A stretch of 64,000 nucleotides of DNA from Desulfofundulus australicus DSM 11792 (GCF_900129285.1 NZ_FQUW01000018.1:1-64000); one strand, 5' to 3'. Shown: positions 48,033 through 59,369, counted from the first letter of the stretch. A program made the numbers and translations. The notes: generated by a model not told the origin, from the letters alone.

Positions 48033-48203
48033 ATGGTTATGCTTTCACTATTGAAATCCCGGCTAGTCAACATCGAAAAGGATATTCTGGCCGCCTACGT
48101 TAAAAAAATTGAGGAAGGCACCATGAGTAAAGGCCAGCTGGCCAAATTGCTGGGCATCAGCCGCATCACCCTTTACCGCAAGCTGAAACAATACGGGCTG
48201 TAG
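48033..48203 (+). CDS. Fis-type helix-turn-helix fragment
   Basis: 56 codons ending ...EKDILAAYVKKIEEGTMSK, then GQLAKLLGISRITLYRKLKQYGL. The GISR.TLYRKL..YGL end is that of the Fis-type HTH at the C-terminus of sigma-54 activators. No AAA+ domain precedes it, so it is either a decayed activator tail or a stand-alone small DNA-binding protein. An ATG at 48033 is available without a good ribosome site. A short AGGGG-CGAACCAA-CCCCTTTT hairpin follows. The gap 48204-48434 shows nothing else. Confidence 0.5.
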   Translation: MVMLSLLKSRLVNIEKDILAAYVKKIEEGTMSKGQLAKLLGISRITLYRKLKQYGL

Positions 48204-48434
48204 AAGATAGTAGGGGGCGAACCAACCCCTTTTCTTCATAATCATAAATGAATGTTCAATAAGCAAGACCATGGAATTGCGCAAGCAATCCTCGAAAATT
48301 TATTCTTGGTGGCTTTCGCATGGTTAACTTCCGAAAAAAATTTTTACATTGCGGGAACCTTTTTCAGTGTTATCCGTCATAATTAATAAGTCAAGCGTTG
48401 AAATATTAATGAAATATTAAAAGGGTGAAGACGA

Positions 48435-49502
48435 ATGATGTCGTCTAGAACTCAGCCCAAGTTTAAGTTATTTATCTTCTTACTGCTGGCGATAACCGCA
48501 ATAATTTTCCTTGTTGCGGGAACGGCCTTTGCCGAAAAGGCCGTCAGGCTCGTGGTAGACGGTAAGGAAATCAGCCCGGACGTCCCGCCCCAGTTAATTG
48601 ACGGGCGTGCCGTGGCGCCGGTCAGGGAGGTTGCCGAAGCCCTGGGAGCTAAGGTAGCCTGGGATGCCGGAAGCCGGACCGTAAAAGTGGTTACCGGCGA
48701 CTGGCCTGGTCAACTGGCCAGTTCTCTTGACCGGGCCGGAGGCGAGTTCAAGCCCGCGCCGGACGCGGAAGGAGAAGTGAAAAAGCTCTGGCGGGTGGGC
48801 GAGCACCGTTTTTTACTGGAGCACGCCTGGAATATGGATTACAGTTACTTCCTTTGCGACGCAGAGACGGGCGAAAAAGATTTGATCGTCGATTTTATGG
48901 AAAACGCACGATTCAAAGAAGCCCGGAATAACGAACTTGTCTTTGTCGCCAAAGGAGGCGGTGATTGCGGCGATTACAGCTTCCCCTACCTTTTGCGCTA
49001 CGATGTGGAAAACAAAAAATTGTCCCGGGAAGAGTTATACCTTACGCGCTCCGTCGCTTTCGGGGCGAGCGGAGCCTGGGAGCACGTTTTTAAAGGCGTA
49101 AGCTTAAAAGACGGAGCGGTTGCCCTGGAGCTGGCCGTTGCCCCGGAGCAGGTGCTGGCCGGAGGGCATAAAAGGCCTTTTACTGTCGTTGACCGCCGGC
49201 ACGACGGTTTAACCGTCCGCATCTACGGCGTGCGTTGTCCAAAAAGCAGCGAGGGCGAGCTCAAACCTGATCACCCGCTGATTGAAAGGATTTCCTGGCG
49301 GGCGCTGCCGGCTCAAGAACCTGTGGCCAATGAGGATCTTCTGAAGGAAGACTTCCCCTACGGCGCCGCCCTGAAAAGCACTGCCGCCATCCAGGGACCT
49401 TCCCTGCTGGTTGAGATAGATACAAAAGGTGAACCGGTCTATAACATTGACACCAGCAGAACCCCGAACCATAAGCTGACCTATATCGTAAAAATTAAAT
49501 AG
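48435..49502 (+). CDS. Exported protein with copper-amine-oxidase-like N-domain
   Basis: A 355-residue protein with a signal peptide (KLFIFLLLAITAIIFLVAGTAFA, cleaved near residue 33). Residues 38-87 match the copper amine oxidase-like N-terminal domain (LVVDGKEI..DVPP.LIDGRAVAPVREVAEALGAKVAWDAGSRTVKVV), a cell-surface module common in Desulfotomaculum and Pelotomaculum. The remaining 270 residues are beta-rich and unfamiliar. ATG after GGGTGAAG. The next gene, also exported, follows in the same direction and may belong to the same unit. Function unknown. Confidence 0.75.
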   Translation: MMSSRTQPKFKLFIFLLLAITAIIFLVAGTAFAEKAVRLVVDGKEISPDVPPQLIDGRAVAPVREVAEALGAKVAWDAGSRTVKVVTGDWPGQLASSLDRAGGEFKPAPDAEGEVKKLWRVGEHRFLLEHAWNMDYSYFLCDAETGEKDLIVDFMENARFKEARNNELVFVAKGGGDCGDYSFPYLLRYDVENKKLSREELYLTRSVAFGASGAWEHVFKGVSLKDGAVALELAVAPEQVLAGGHKRPFTVVDRRHDGLTVRIYGVRCPKSSEGELKPDHPLIERISWRALPAQEPVANEDLLKEDFPYGAALKSTAAIQGPSLLVEIDTKGEPVYNIDTSRTPNHKLTYIVKIK

Positions 49503-49620
49503 CAGTCCTGTGACAGGAGAGTTCTTTAGCCAGTTGTGCCCGGGGTTGGCCCTGGCCAGGTGTAAATTGGATTGGCCTTACGTCCCTCTCAAGATTTTTA
49601 TTTGTGATGATGGTGATTTC

Positions 49621-50550
49621 ATGAGGGGAAGGCAAACCTGCTTAAACCATTGGCTGCTGGCGGTAATCTTTGCTCTGGCTTTTCTGAGCGGCTGCCGGCC
49701 CGGTAACGTACAGGAGGAAGCAGCCGCCCCCCATCCGGAAGAAATTAGCCCGCAAGGCATTTACCTCGCAGCTTCGCCCCTGATAGTCAAGCCGGGCGAC
49801 GAGGTTTCCGTCGCTTTAAAAAGCGACCGCCTGCACGAAATCAAGGCGGAACTGGCGCTGGGTTTATCCTGCCCGGGGATCGGCCTGGTGAAAAACTACG
49901 GCCGGCTGAAAGATAATCACGCCCGGGTAAAAATTCCCCCTGATCTGCCGGCGGGAAACTATTATTTTCTCGCCGCCGACCCGAAATTTCGCGTCAACAG
50001 CGGGGTGGGTACTTACGCTTACATTCACGTGGTGAACCCGGACGTTCTCCCTGCTGATCCCGGGAAAGCGCCCCGGCGGCTGGTTGCCACGGCTACCCCG
50101 CTGTACAGCCGGCCCGAAGCTGCTGCACCGCCGTACCATGCTTTATCACCGGGAGCGGTGGTGAAAGTGCTGGCGGTAAAAGAGGCGGCCGGGGAACAGT
50201 GGTACTGGGCGCAGGTTAACGTTTACGAAACCGGGCGGGAAAGAGCCGGCTGGCTGAGGGCCGCCGCCACCGTGCCGGTTACCCCGGAAAATTACCGCAC
50301 CGCGCGGGAGGTAAGGCTGCGCCCGGGTGCAAAGTACTACGAGCACGAACGTTTTCACCGGGGAGACCTGGGTGCTCCCGGAGAGTGGCACCTGGCGGAC
50401 GAAGTGCTGTGGATAGTGGAGAGGCGGGAGAAGATGGTGCGCCTGCGGCCCTCCGGGGACATTGTGCTGGCCGTGGACAAAGACATCTGGGCCGCGGAAG
50501 CGGATCTGGTCTACTTCCGGGGCGATCTTCGCGAAGAGGAGGAACACTGA
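49621..50550 (+). CDS. Putative lipoprotein with SH3-like segment
   Basis: A 309-residue protein with a lipoprotein signal: WLLAVIFALAFLSGC, Cys near residue 24. A beta-rich N-half (VKPGDEVSVALKSD...LPAGNYYFLAADPK) looks Ig-like, and the middle has a bacterial SH3-like stretch (TPLYSRPE...GAVVKVLAVKEAAGEQWYWAQVN). I start at ATG 49621, where GGTG lies 7 bases upstream and the signal begins at once; the frame is open further 5'. Possibly an envelope sensor or binding protein. No relative recognised. Confidence 0.65.
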   Translation: MRGRQTCLNHWLLAVIFALAFLSGCRPGNVQEEAAAPHPEEISPQGIYLAASPLIVKPGDEVSVALKSDRLHEIKAELALGLSCPGIGLVKNYGRLKDNHARVKIPPDLPAGNYYFLAADPKFRVNSGVGTYAYIHVVNPDVLPADPGKAPRRLVATATPLYSRPEAAAPPYHALSPGAVVKVLAVKEAAGEQWYWAQVNVYETGRERAGWLRAAATVPVTPENYRTAREVRLRPGAKYYEHERFHRGDLGAPGEWHLADEVLWIVERREKMVRLRPSGDIVLAVDKDIWAAEADLVYFRGDLREEEEH

Positions 50551-50554
50551 TGGG

Positions 50555-50594
50555 AAAGCCCGGCCTCCTCACTGGCCAAAGGAGAACGGGCTTT
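50555..50594 (+). terminator. Terminator after lipoprotein gene
   Basis: AAAGCCCG and CGGGCTTT pair across a 24-base loop containing a smaller GGCC stem, followed by CTTGCT. The stem is 8 bp, the T-tract weak. Confidence 0.55.
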
Positions 50595-50712
50595 CTTGCT
50601 GCGCATTTTCATTGTTATTTGCAGTAATTTTATATTACAATGAATCCCAAAGGATTTAACGATCTTTTTAATTTTAAAAATGAATTTCACTTCCATAAGG
50701 GGGAAACAACTG

Positions 50713-51015
50713 ATGACAGACCAAAATCAAGGAGAAATAAACTTACAAAAAATGAATATTTCAAACAGGTCATGGTTAAAGAAAGTTGGTATTTCCCTGG
50801 TTATTCTCTCTTGTGTTTTCTATGGTGCTTTATTACTTGTACCCTTTACCCCTTATACAGTAAGTACAAAAGCATTAATATCCTCAATACTTGTTATTTC
50901 AGGAGAAGCATCGTTCTGGCTTGGCGGTTTTATACTAGGGAGAGAAATTGTCATGAAATATAGAAAATACCTGAATCCATTGCATTGGTTTAAAAAGAAA
51001 ACTGACTCCAGGTAA
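50713..51015 (+). CDS. Small membrane protein, transporter-suffix type
   Basis: A 100-residue protein with two transmembrane helices (VGISLVILSCVFYGALLLVPF and a second around ISGEASFWLGGFILGREIV). The VPF.P......A...S.L...GE..FWLGG...G.E. pattern is like the transporter-suffix domain proteins that accompany small MFS/EamA genes. ATG 50713 is preceded by AAGGGGG. Codon use and base composition (AT-rich, many AAA/ATT/TTT) contrast sharply with the GC-rich neighbours, so recent transfer is likely. A CCGG-based hairpin at about 51043-51073 follows. Confidence 0.65.
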   Translation: MTDQNQGEINLQKMNISNRSWLKKVGISLVILSCVFYGALLLVPFTPYTVSTKALISSILVISGEASFWLGGFILGREIVMKYRKYLNPLHWFKKKTDSR

Positions 51016-51156
51016 GAATTACTATGTCACATTTTTAACAAAATGCGCCAACCGGTAACGCCGGTAAGTGGCGTCATTGTCACGTACAATAGCAGCCGTA
51101 TTTGGGTATAATTATCGCCCTATGGGGCGATGCCCCGCTCGAACCACAACACAGGG

Positions 51157-51810
51157 CTACAGGTTTTCAGGGGCGGTTTTCCACAAGTTCAGTTTTACCA
51201 CCGTGGTCTGGCGGGGTAAATTACTTCTGTCCACCACCAGTTCTTCCTGTTCACCGTAGCCGGGGAACATTTTGAGAAAATCAGTTACCGGCGCTATGGG
51301 GAAATCGACATAAGCGGTCTTGTAATGCATGGGCAGAACATAGGGCGGGGACAGCAGCCTGACCAGCTCCGCCGCCTCGCCGGCATCAATGGTATAGTAG
51401 CCCCCCACCGGAACCATTAAAACGTCAACCGGCCCCAGCGCCTCCACCAGGGCCTTATCCGGCAGGTGGCCCAGGTCCCCCACATGGCATACCCTCAGCC
51501 CTTCACTTTCCACCACGAAGATGATATTGTTACCCCGCTGGCTGCCCTGTTTCTTATCATGGTAGGAATTATGCCCCGTGATCTTGATCTGGCCGAAAAC
51601 ATGTTCCCCCGCCTCCTGCACCACCTTCGGGTTACCGGGAACCGTTTTCACGGCGTTATGATCAAAATGCTGGTGGCTGACGGTGACAATATCCGCCGGA
51701 ATACGGGGGAGGGGATAACCCACCGTTTCATCAAAGGGGTCGGTCACTATCCTGGTATTGCCTTCCGTGGTTATTAAAAAACACGCATGGCCGAGCCACT
51801 GGAACTTCAT
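51157..51810 (-). CDS. Metallo-beta-lactamase-fold hydrolase (UPF0173-like)
   Basis: A 217-residue MBL-fold protein. VSHQHFDHN is the HxHxDH metal motif, VCHVGDLGHLPD the second metal-binding stretch and LPMHYKTAYVDFPI the distal His. The family is broad; homologues include metal-dependent hydrolases of unknown substrate. ATG follows AAGGAGGG by 8 bases. It is not obviously part of an operon: the gap to lysS (230 bases) contains no recognised signal. Confidence 0.8.
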   Translation of the reverse strand: MKFQWLGHACFLITTEGNTRIVTDPFDETVGYPLPRIPADIVTVSHQHFDHNAVKTVPGNPKVVQEAGEHVFGQIKITGHNSYHDKKQGSQRGNNIIFVVESEGLRVCHVGDLGHLPDKALVEALGPVDVLMVPVGGYYTIDAGEAAELVRLLSPPYVLPMHYKTAYVDFPIAPVTDFLKMFPGYGEQEELVVDRSNLPRQTTVVKLNLWKTAPENL

Positions 51811-52039
51811 CCATAACCCTCCTTATCTATTAGAGTCAGATTAGCAGGAAAGCCGGCCTGAGCTGGCCCAAAATGCAGTAACTGCGCCGGCCGCACTTTA
51901 TTGAATATTCTTTCTCTTTCCGGAAGCCGTAATCCTCCTGACCTGCGGGAAAAAAGCAGCCCGGGCCATATGACCCGGGCCGCTTCCGGGCGTATGTAAG
52001 CACGCAGGGCCGGTGCGGCAGAAGGCACAGGAAGCTTTT

Positions 52040-54035
<1,996 letters not shown>

Positions 54036-54113
54036 TTTTTATCGACTCCTTTGCACTTCTCTGCCCGGGCCTGCACCCGGGGCAAAAGCCCACTCCCCCA
54101 ACGACACTGAAAG

Positions 54114-54141
54114 CACTGCAATGAACGGACTCATTGCAGTG
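54114..54141 (-). terminator. Perfect hairpin between the reductase-like gene and greA
   Basis: CACTGCAATGA (54114-54124) and TCATTGCAGTG (54131-54141) are an exact 11-bp inverted repeat with a 6-base loop. On the minus strand it is followed by CTTTCAG. It could end transcription of the upstream reductase or be an operator for greA; the weak U-tract leaves this open. Confidence 0.55.
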
Positions 54142-54194
54142 CCCATGGTTACCAGCAACCTTTCCCCCAATTATAAGTAGGGTTTTTCCCTTTG

Positions 54195-55304
54195 TCAAGG
54201 GGCTACCCCCACAAGTTGCTGCTCCCCCAGCGCGTTAAGGCGGCTTTCGGCCCGGGCCCGGATGCGCTCGATTTCCCGGGGATCAATGGCCCGCTCAAAG
54301 CTGCGCAAACCGGCCAGCTTGAAGCCGTGTTTTTGGGCCAGGGCCCTGATTTCCTCCACCTGTTCAATGGTTATGTCACGCCCCAGGGAAAAATTCTCAT
54401 ACCTCTTCTCCAGGGCCAGGATCATGGTCTCGGACATACAGGCGTAGGCCGTGCCGGGCGGAAAGCCGAAATTGAAGTTAAAATTGACCTCCCCGGGCAC
54501 CTCCACCACGCCCCCCTCAATGACCAGCACATCGTCCCTCTGCTCGGCCACCTGGCGGCTCACATTGCGGGGGCGGGAAACGTCACACACCACAGCCCCC
54601 GGCAGGAGGTCCTCCGGCCCGATGAGGGTGTCCACCGCGCTGGTAACGGCTATCACCACCTGGGCCGTCCGCAGGGCCTTCTTCACGTCGGAGGTAATGG
54701 ATACCGCCAGGCCGGTTTCATAAAGAATTTTTGCCGCCAGCTGTTCCAGCCTGGACTTTTCCCGGGCCACCAGGGTCATCCTGGTGGCCTCCCGGGCCAG
54801 CATGCGGGCGCAAACACTGCCGATGGAACCGGTGGCGCCCAGCACCACAATATGCGCCCGGCGCAGGTCGTGCCCCATCAGGCGGGCCGCTTCCTTCGTC
54901 CCTTCGATGGCCGTGGCCACAGTATAGCTATTACCCGTGGTCACGGCTATATTCAGGTTTCTGGCCACGGTTATGCCCGCATCTCCCACCACGGAAGTAA
55001 AGGCTCCCAGGCCGACAATGCCGGCCCCCAGCTTTTCGGCCACGCGCCCCGCCTGTATTATCCGCTCCAGCACAAAATCCTCCGGAAGCTCCAGCATCTG
55101 CCTGGCGGTCAGGGGGCAGGCCACGAACCAGCCTTCCGCTTCCCCGCAGGGTGTCTTCACCCCGGTAATATGGGACACCTTCATGGGAGGTATCATCTGA
55201 AAGGCCTTTTCCACCCAGCGCCCGGGAAGGTAACGGGTAAAGGGGAATTTCCTGGCCACATCCCGGACGTCCAGAGGGTGAATGATGAACGCGAATTTTT
55301 CCAC
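54195..55304 (-). CDS. Acyl-ACP-reductase-like NAD(P)-dependent oxidoreductase
   Basis: A 369-residue protein of the AAR-like group often misnamed shikimate dehydrogenase. GLGAFTSVVGDAGITV, VTTGNSYTVATAIEG and the Rossmann loop GATGSIG (about 156-162) match cyanobacterial fatty acyl-ACP reductase in spacing. C289 in AYACMSETMILALE lies in the segment where AAR enzymes have the acyl-accepting cysteine. GTG 55304 is favoured by GAGG 8 bases upstream. It is paired with an HTH gene and lacks the cyanobacterial partner aldehyde deformylating oxygenase. The real substrate (acyl-ACP or acyl-CoA) is unknown. Confidence 0.72.
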   Translation of the reverse strand: MEKFAFIIHPLDVRDVARKFPFTRYLPGRWVEKAFQMIPPMKVSHITGVKTPCGEAEGWFVACPLTARQMLELPEDFVLERIIQAGRVAEKLGAGIVGLGAFTSVVGDAGITVARNLNIAVTTGNSYTVATAIEGTKEAARLMGHDLRRAHIVVLGATGSIGSVCARMLAREATRMTLVAREKSRLEQLAAKILYETGLAVSITSDVKKALRTAQVVIAVTSAVDTLIGPEDLLPGAVVCDVSRPRNVSRQVAEQRDDVLVIEGGVVEVPGEVNFNFNFGFPPGTAYACMSETMILALEKRYENFSLGRDITIEQVEEIRALAQKHGFKLAGLRSFERAIDPREIERIRARAESRLNALGEQQLVGVAP

Positions 55305-55336
55305 AGGGCTCACCTCGAATTCACTCTATGGTGGTT

Positions 55337-55861
55337 TCAATGCCTGACCGCCCGGACCAGTTCGACAATCTCATCCGGGTTGACGTACCTGTCTTCCTGG
55401 ATGGGCGACTCGCCGATTTCGTAGCCGATGACGGGCTTATCCAGCACCGCCTCAAATATTTTTATTCTCCTGCTGGACCCGATAACCACCACCTGGTCGT
55501 AGCCGTGGGCGGTGGCTATCATTTCCATGAGGGTGTTGAACAGCTCCAGGCCGCTCCTGCGGCGCAAAAAATCCCAGCGTTCGGCATCGGTCATCAGGAG
55601 CACGAAATCCACCCCTTCCTTTTCCAGGGCGGAACGGAGCTCCTCCTTGTTCTTGATGGGAAAACCAATAACAGCAATCCGCCGGCCCTTGCGCACTTCC
55701 CCCAGCCCCTCCAGCCGGCTCACCAGCGTCCGGTCCACACCCAGGCGCCCGGCCACATCCGCCTGGGAAAGGCCCATGGCCCGCAGCTCCAGCATTCTGG
55801 AGATGCAGCGGTCAATGCGCCGGCGGCTGATGATCTTGTCGCCAATGCGGATAAGGTCCAC
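55337..55861 (-). CDS. HTH transcriptional regulator with C-terminal Rossmann-like domain
   Basis: A 174-residue DNA-binding protein: an N-terminal helix-turn-helix (CISRMLELRAMGLSQADVAGRLGVDRTLVSRLE) and a C-terminal alpha/beta part (RIAVIGFPIKNKEELRSALEKEGVDFVLLM..., VVVIGSSRRIKIFEAVLDKPVIGYEIGES). I start at GTG 55861, in front of DLIRIGDKII; GTG 55876 is an alternative. It precedes the reductase-like gene by 32 bases on the same strand, so it probably controls that gene. The ligand is not visible. Confidence 0.7.
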   Translation of the reverse strand: MDLIRIGDKIISRRRIDRCISRMLELRAMGLSQADVAGRLGVDRTLVSRLEGLGEVRKGRRIAVIGFPIKNKEELRSALEKEGVDFVLLMTDAERWDFLRRRSGLELFNTLMEMIATAHGYDQVVVIGSSRRIKIFEAVLDKPVIGYEIGESPIQEDRYVNPDEIVELVRAVRH

Positions 55862-56006
55862 GGAAAACCACACCACCCATTATATACCGGCAGGGAATTA
55901 AATATGTGCACATTTTTGTGTACAATTTATTTTATCAGCGCTTTTCCTCCAGGGCAAGGCAGAAAATCCCACAAACAAAAAAAAGCCGGCAGCAGCACCG
56001 GCTGTT

Positions 56007-56987
56007 TTACGGGCCATCCCCTGCCAGGATCCCCGTTAATATATGCCTCATTTCCTCCACCGTGGCGGCCCGGTTTATTTTCTCCCGCAGCCGGGCGGCC
56101 CCCCGCAGGCCCTTCAGGTACCAGGCAGCATGCTTGCGCATCTCCAGCACCCCGATGTGCTCCCCCTTGAAGGCAACCAGGAGGTCGAGGTGCCGCAGGG
56201 CGGTGCGGACCTTTTCCTCCCAGCCGGGTTCGGGCAGGAGCTCGCCGGTGGCCAGGTAATGCACCGTGCGGGAAAAAATCCAGGGGTTGCCCATGGAGGC
56301 GCGGCCGATCATTACGCCGTCGCAGCCCGTCTCCTCCAGCATCCTCCTGGCGTCCAGGGGCGTGCGCACATCCCCGTTGCCGATCACCGGGATGCTCACC
56401 GCCTCCTTCACCCGGCGGATGATCTCCCAGTCGGCCCGGCCGCTGTAAAACTGGGCCCTGGTGCGCCCGTGTACGGTCACCGCCGCGGCTCCGGCCGCCT
56501 CCACCAGGCGGGCCAGCTCAACGGCGTTCACATGCTCGTCATCCCAGCCCTTGCGCATTTTCACCGTTACGGGCACCTTCACCCGGGCCGCCACCCGGGA
56601 GACAATTTCGGCGGCCAGTTCCGGGTTCCTCATCAGGGCCGCCCCCTCGCCGTTTTTGACGATTTTCGGCGTGGGGCAGCCCATATTGATGTCGATAATG
56701 TCGGCACCCGCGGCAGCCACAATCTCCGCCGCCCGGGCCATGTACCCGGGGTTGGAGCCGAAAATCTGCACGGCCAGGGGCCCGCCTTCCCCCCCGCGCT
56801 CGAGCATGACTAGCGTGCGGGGGTTGCCATAAATCAAGGCCTGGTCGCTGATCATCTCCGAAAAGGCCAGCCCGCAGCCGGCCTCCCGGGCCAGGATGCG
56901 GTAGGCCCGGTCGGTGACCCCGGCCATGGGGGCGGCAATTACCCGGTTGGCCAGTTCCACGCTGCCAATCTTCATCCTCACCGTCAT
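56007..56987 (-). CDS. dusB: tRNA-dihydrouridine synthase
   Basis: FMN-dependent enzyme reducing uridine in the D-loop of tRNA, 326 residues. [57 protein letters not shown] with the catalytic Cys, [42 protein letters not shown] and [37 protein letters not shown] are all Dus signatures. ATG overlaps the coaX stop. coaX-dusB-greA-lysS order matches the Firmicute chromosome. Confidence 0.94.
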   Translation of the reverse strand: MTVRMKIGSVELANRVIAAPMAGVTDRAYRILAREAGCGLAFSEMISDQALIYGNPRTLVMLERGGEGGPLAVQIFGSNPGYMARAAEIVAAAGADIIDINMGCPTPKIVKNGEGAALMRNPELAAEIVSRVAARVKVPVTVKMRKGWDDEHVNAVELARLVEAAGAAAVTVHGRTRAQFYSGRADWEIIRRVKEAVSIPVIGNGDVRTPLDARRMLEETGCDGVMIGRASMGNPWIFSRTVHYLATGELLPEPGWEEKVRTALRHLDLLVAFKGEHIGVLEMRKHAAWYLKGLRGAARLREKINRAATVEEMRHILTGILAGDGP

Positions 56988-57760
56988 TTCACCGCCGGCA
57001 GATTGCGCTCGTAGATCAGGCGCAGGCCCTTGAGGGTGAGCAGCTGATCCACCCGGTCGATGGTGCGGGACTCCCGGGCGATGAGCTCGGCCAGCCCCCC
57101 GGTGGCCAGCACGGTGGGGTTTCCCCCCAGCTCGGCTTTCATCCGGCGCACTATTTCATCCACCTGCCCCACAAAGCCGAAGATGATCCCCGCCTGCATG
57201 CTGCTGACGGTATTCTTGCCGATAACCGACGGCGGCCTGACCAGCTCCACCCGGGGCAGCTTGGCGGCCCGGGCGAAGAGGGCCTCGGTGGAAATGCCGA
57301 TACCCGGGGCGATGGCCCCGCCCAGGTATTCCCCCCTGGCCGAGATGGCGTCAAAGGTGGTGGCCGTGCCGAAATCCACAATGATCAGCGGTCCGCCGTA
57401 CAGCTCGTACCCCGCCACCGCGTTGACAATGCGGTCGGCCCCCACCTCCCGGGGGTTGTCATATTTAATGGCCAGGCCCGTTTTAATTCCGGGCCCCACC
57501 ACCAGGGGCCTGACCCCGAAATACTTCTCGCTCATCTGCTCCAGGGCCAGCATCAGGGGGGGCACCACCGACGAGATCACCAGGGCCCTGATATCCCGGC
57601 GGGAAATGCCCGCGTACTGGAAGAGGTCCCGGAGCAGCAAACCGTATTCATCGGCCGTCCGGTGGGGGTTGGTGGACAGGCGCCAGTGTTCCAGCAGCTC
57701 CTGGCCTTTATATACCCCCAGAACGATATTGGTATTCCCCACGTCAAATACCAGGATCAT
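56984..57760 (-). CDS. coaX: Type III pantothenate kinase
   Basis: A 258-residue ASKHA-fold kinase of the first CoA step. [17 protein letters not shown] carries the phosphate-1 motif [37 protein letters not shown] the catalytic Asp region, and [22 protein letters not shown] with [12 protein letters not shown] follows. ATG 57760 has AAAGGAG 11 bases upstream; the N-terminal extension before it is Arg/Lys-rich and not conserved. Starts diverge from the ArsR-type gene with a 142-base gap. Confidence 0.94.
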   Translation of the reverse strand: MILVFDVGNTNIVLGVYKGQELLEHWRLSTNPHRTADEYGLLLRDLFQYAGISRRDIRALVISSVVPPLMLALEQMSEKYFGVRPLVVGPGIKTGLAIKYDNPREVGADRIVNAVAGYELYGGPLIIVDFGTATTFDAISARGEYLGGAIAPGIGISTEALFARAAKLPRVELVRPPSVIGKNTVSSMQAGIIFGFVGQVDEIVRRMKAELGGNPTVLATGGLAELIARESRTIDRVDQLLTLKGLRLIYERNLPAVK

Positions 57761-57902
57761 CGCCTTTTCACTCCTTTTCAGAGTAATTCTACCAGAGGGC
57801 CGCGGGCACCGCAATAAAATGTCCGCGGCAGAAGTGGCCGCGGGAAAAAAATTATGATATTATGAAATAATAATTATTATAGCAAACCGGAGGTTGACCG
57901 CA

Positions 57903-58244
57903 GTGGATGAGCGCATTCCCCGCATGAAAGCGGACATTTTAAAGGCCCTGGCCCACCCCACCCGGGTGAGCATCCTGGAGTGCCTGCGGCAGGGGGAGCG
58001 GTGCGTCTGCGAGATCATTGAGGAGCTGGATATGGAGCAGTCCAACGTATCCCAGCACCTGGCGGTGCTGAAAAAACTGGACATCGTCGACTCCCGCAAG
58101 GAGGGCCTGCGGGTGAACTACCGGGTGAAGTACCCGGAGGTTTTCCAGATCCTCGACCTGCTGGACGGGGTGCTGGTGTCGCAGGTGGAGGATACCATGA
58201 CCACCCTGAAGGGCCTGCGGAAGAAAAAAGACGGCCTGCGGTAA
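57903..58244 (+). CDS. ArsR/SmtB-family transcriptional regulator
   Basis: A 113-residue winged-helix repressor-like protein. ADILKALAHPTRVSILECLRQGERCVCEIIEELDMEQSNVSQHLAVLKKLDIVDSRKEGLRVNYRVK is a full ArsR HTH, with a CVC pair (ERCVCEI) in the alpha-3 position used by arsenic/cadmium sensors. GTG 57903 is the chosen start because GGAGG is 9 bases before it. It precedes birA by 90 bases. Whether it senses a metal or thiol is not known; the CVC motif makes that plausible. Confidence 0.85.
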   Translation: MDERIPRMKADILKALAHPTRVSILECLRQGERCVCEIIEELDMEQSNVSQHLAVLKKLDIVDSRKEGLRVNYRVKYPEVFQILDLLDGVLVSQVEDTMTTLKGLRKKKDGLR

Positions 58245-58334
58245 ACCATTTAAGGCGCACAGGTTGACAACTTGAGGCGGCGGTTTTAAAATTTTTAGAG
58301 GGAAATTCCAGCTGATCCTGCGAGGTGCCGGCTC

Positions 58335-59309
58335 TTGAAGGAACGGGTCCTGGAACTGCTGAAAAACGGATACCCCGACTTTGTTTCCGGCGAGGCCATC
58401 TGCCGGAGCCTGGGCATTTCCCGCACGGCGGTATGGAAGCACATCCAGGCCCTGCGGGGGGCGGGTTACGACATCGAGGCCGTGCCCCACGCCGGCTACC
58501 GCCTGGTGAGCGTCCCGGACCGCCTCTACCCGGCGGAAATCACCCGGGGCCTGGCCACAGCCTTCCTGGGGCACAAAATTTACCACTACGACCGGGTGGA
58601 GTCCACCAACCGCACGGCCCGGGAGCTGGCCTCCCGCGGAGTCCCCGCCGGCACCCTGGTGGTGGCCGAAGAGCAGACCGGTGGCCGGGGGCGGATGGGC
58701 CGGGGCTGGTTCTCCCCCCACGGCCTGGGCATATGGTGTTCGGTGATCCTGCGCCCCGCGGTGAACCCCATGGACGCCCCTCCCCTGACCATGCTGGCGG
58801 CAGTGGCCGTGGCCCGGGCGCTGCGCCGGGTGACGGGGGTGGAGGCCGGTATCAAGTGGCCCAACGACCTGCTGGTGGGGGAGAAAAAAATCTGCGGCAT
58901 TCTAACCGAGCTCTCCGCCGAGATGGAAAGGGTCAACTACCTAATCACCGGCATGGGCATCAACGTCAACATTGACCGCCACCAGTTCCCCCCGGAGCTC
59001 CGGGAAACGGCCACCTCGGTGCTGGCGGAAACGGGGCGGAGGGTTTCCCGGGTGGCCCTGCTGCAGGATCTGCTGGCCGAACTGGAATACTGGTACACCC
59101 TCTGGGAGAGGGAAGGGTTTGCCCCGGTGCTGGCCCGGTGGAAGGAGATGAGCGTGACCCTGCACCGGCCGGTGAAGGTGTTCACCTGGAAGGAAAGCTG
59201 GGAGGGCTGGGCTGAGGATGTAGCCCCCGACGGCTCGCTGCTGCTGCGCCTGCCCGGCGGCGAGCGCAAAAAGGTGGTCAGCGGGGAGGTGAGCCTGCGG
59301 ACCAGGTAG
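58335..59309 (+). CDS. birA: Bifunctional biotin ligase/repressor BirA
   Basis: A 324-residue BirA-type protein. An N-terminal winged helix (GEAICRSLGISRTAVWKHIQALRGAGYDIEAVPHAGYRLV) precedes the ligase domain with STNRTARELA, EEQTGGRGRMGRGWFSP (biotinyl-AMP loop), KWPNDLLVGEKKICGIL and an SH3-like C-terminal domain. It attaches biotin to carboxylases and, as BirA-AMP-biotin, represses biotin genes. TTG start with GAGGTG 9 bases upstream. The palindrome in front of bioY, the next gene, is its expected operator. Confidence 0.94.
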   Translation: MKERVLELLKNGYPDFVSGEAICRSLGISRTAVWKHIQALRGAGYDIEAVPHAGYRLVSVPDRLYPAEITRGLATAFLGHKIYHYDRVESTNRTARELASRGVPAGTLVVAEEQTGGRGRMGRGWFSPHGLGIWCSVILRPAVNPMDAPPLTMLAAVAVARALRRVTGVEAGIKWPNDLLVGEKKICGILTELSAEMERVNYLITGMGINVNIDRHQFPPELRETATSVLAETGRRVSRVALLQDLLAELEYWYTLWEREGFAPVLARWKEMSVTLHRPVKVFTWKESWEGWAEDVAPDGSLLLRLPGGERKKVVSGEVSLRTR

Positions 59310-59369
59310 GGCCCCGCGCGGAGGGCATCCCCTCACCGTAACGGGCGGGAGAGGTTACTGCACCCCTTT

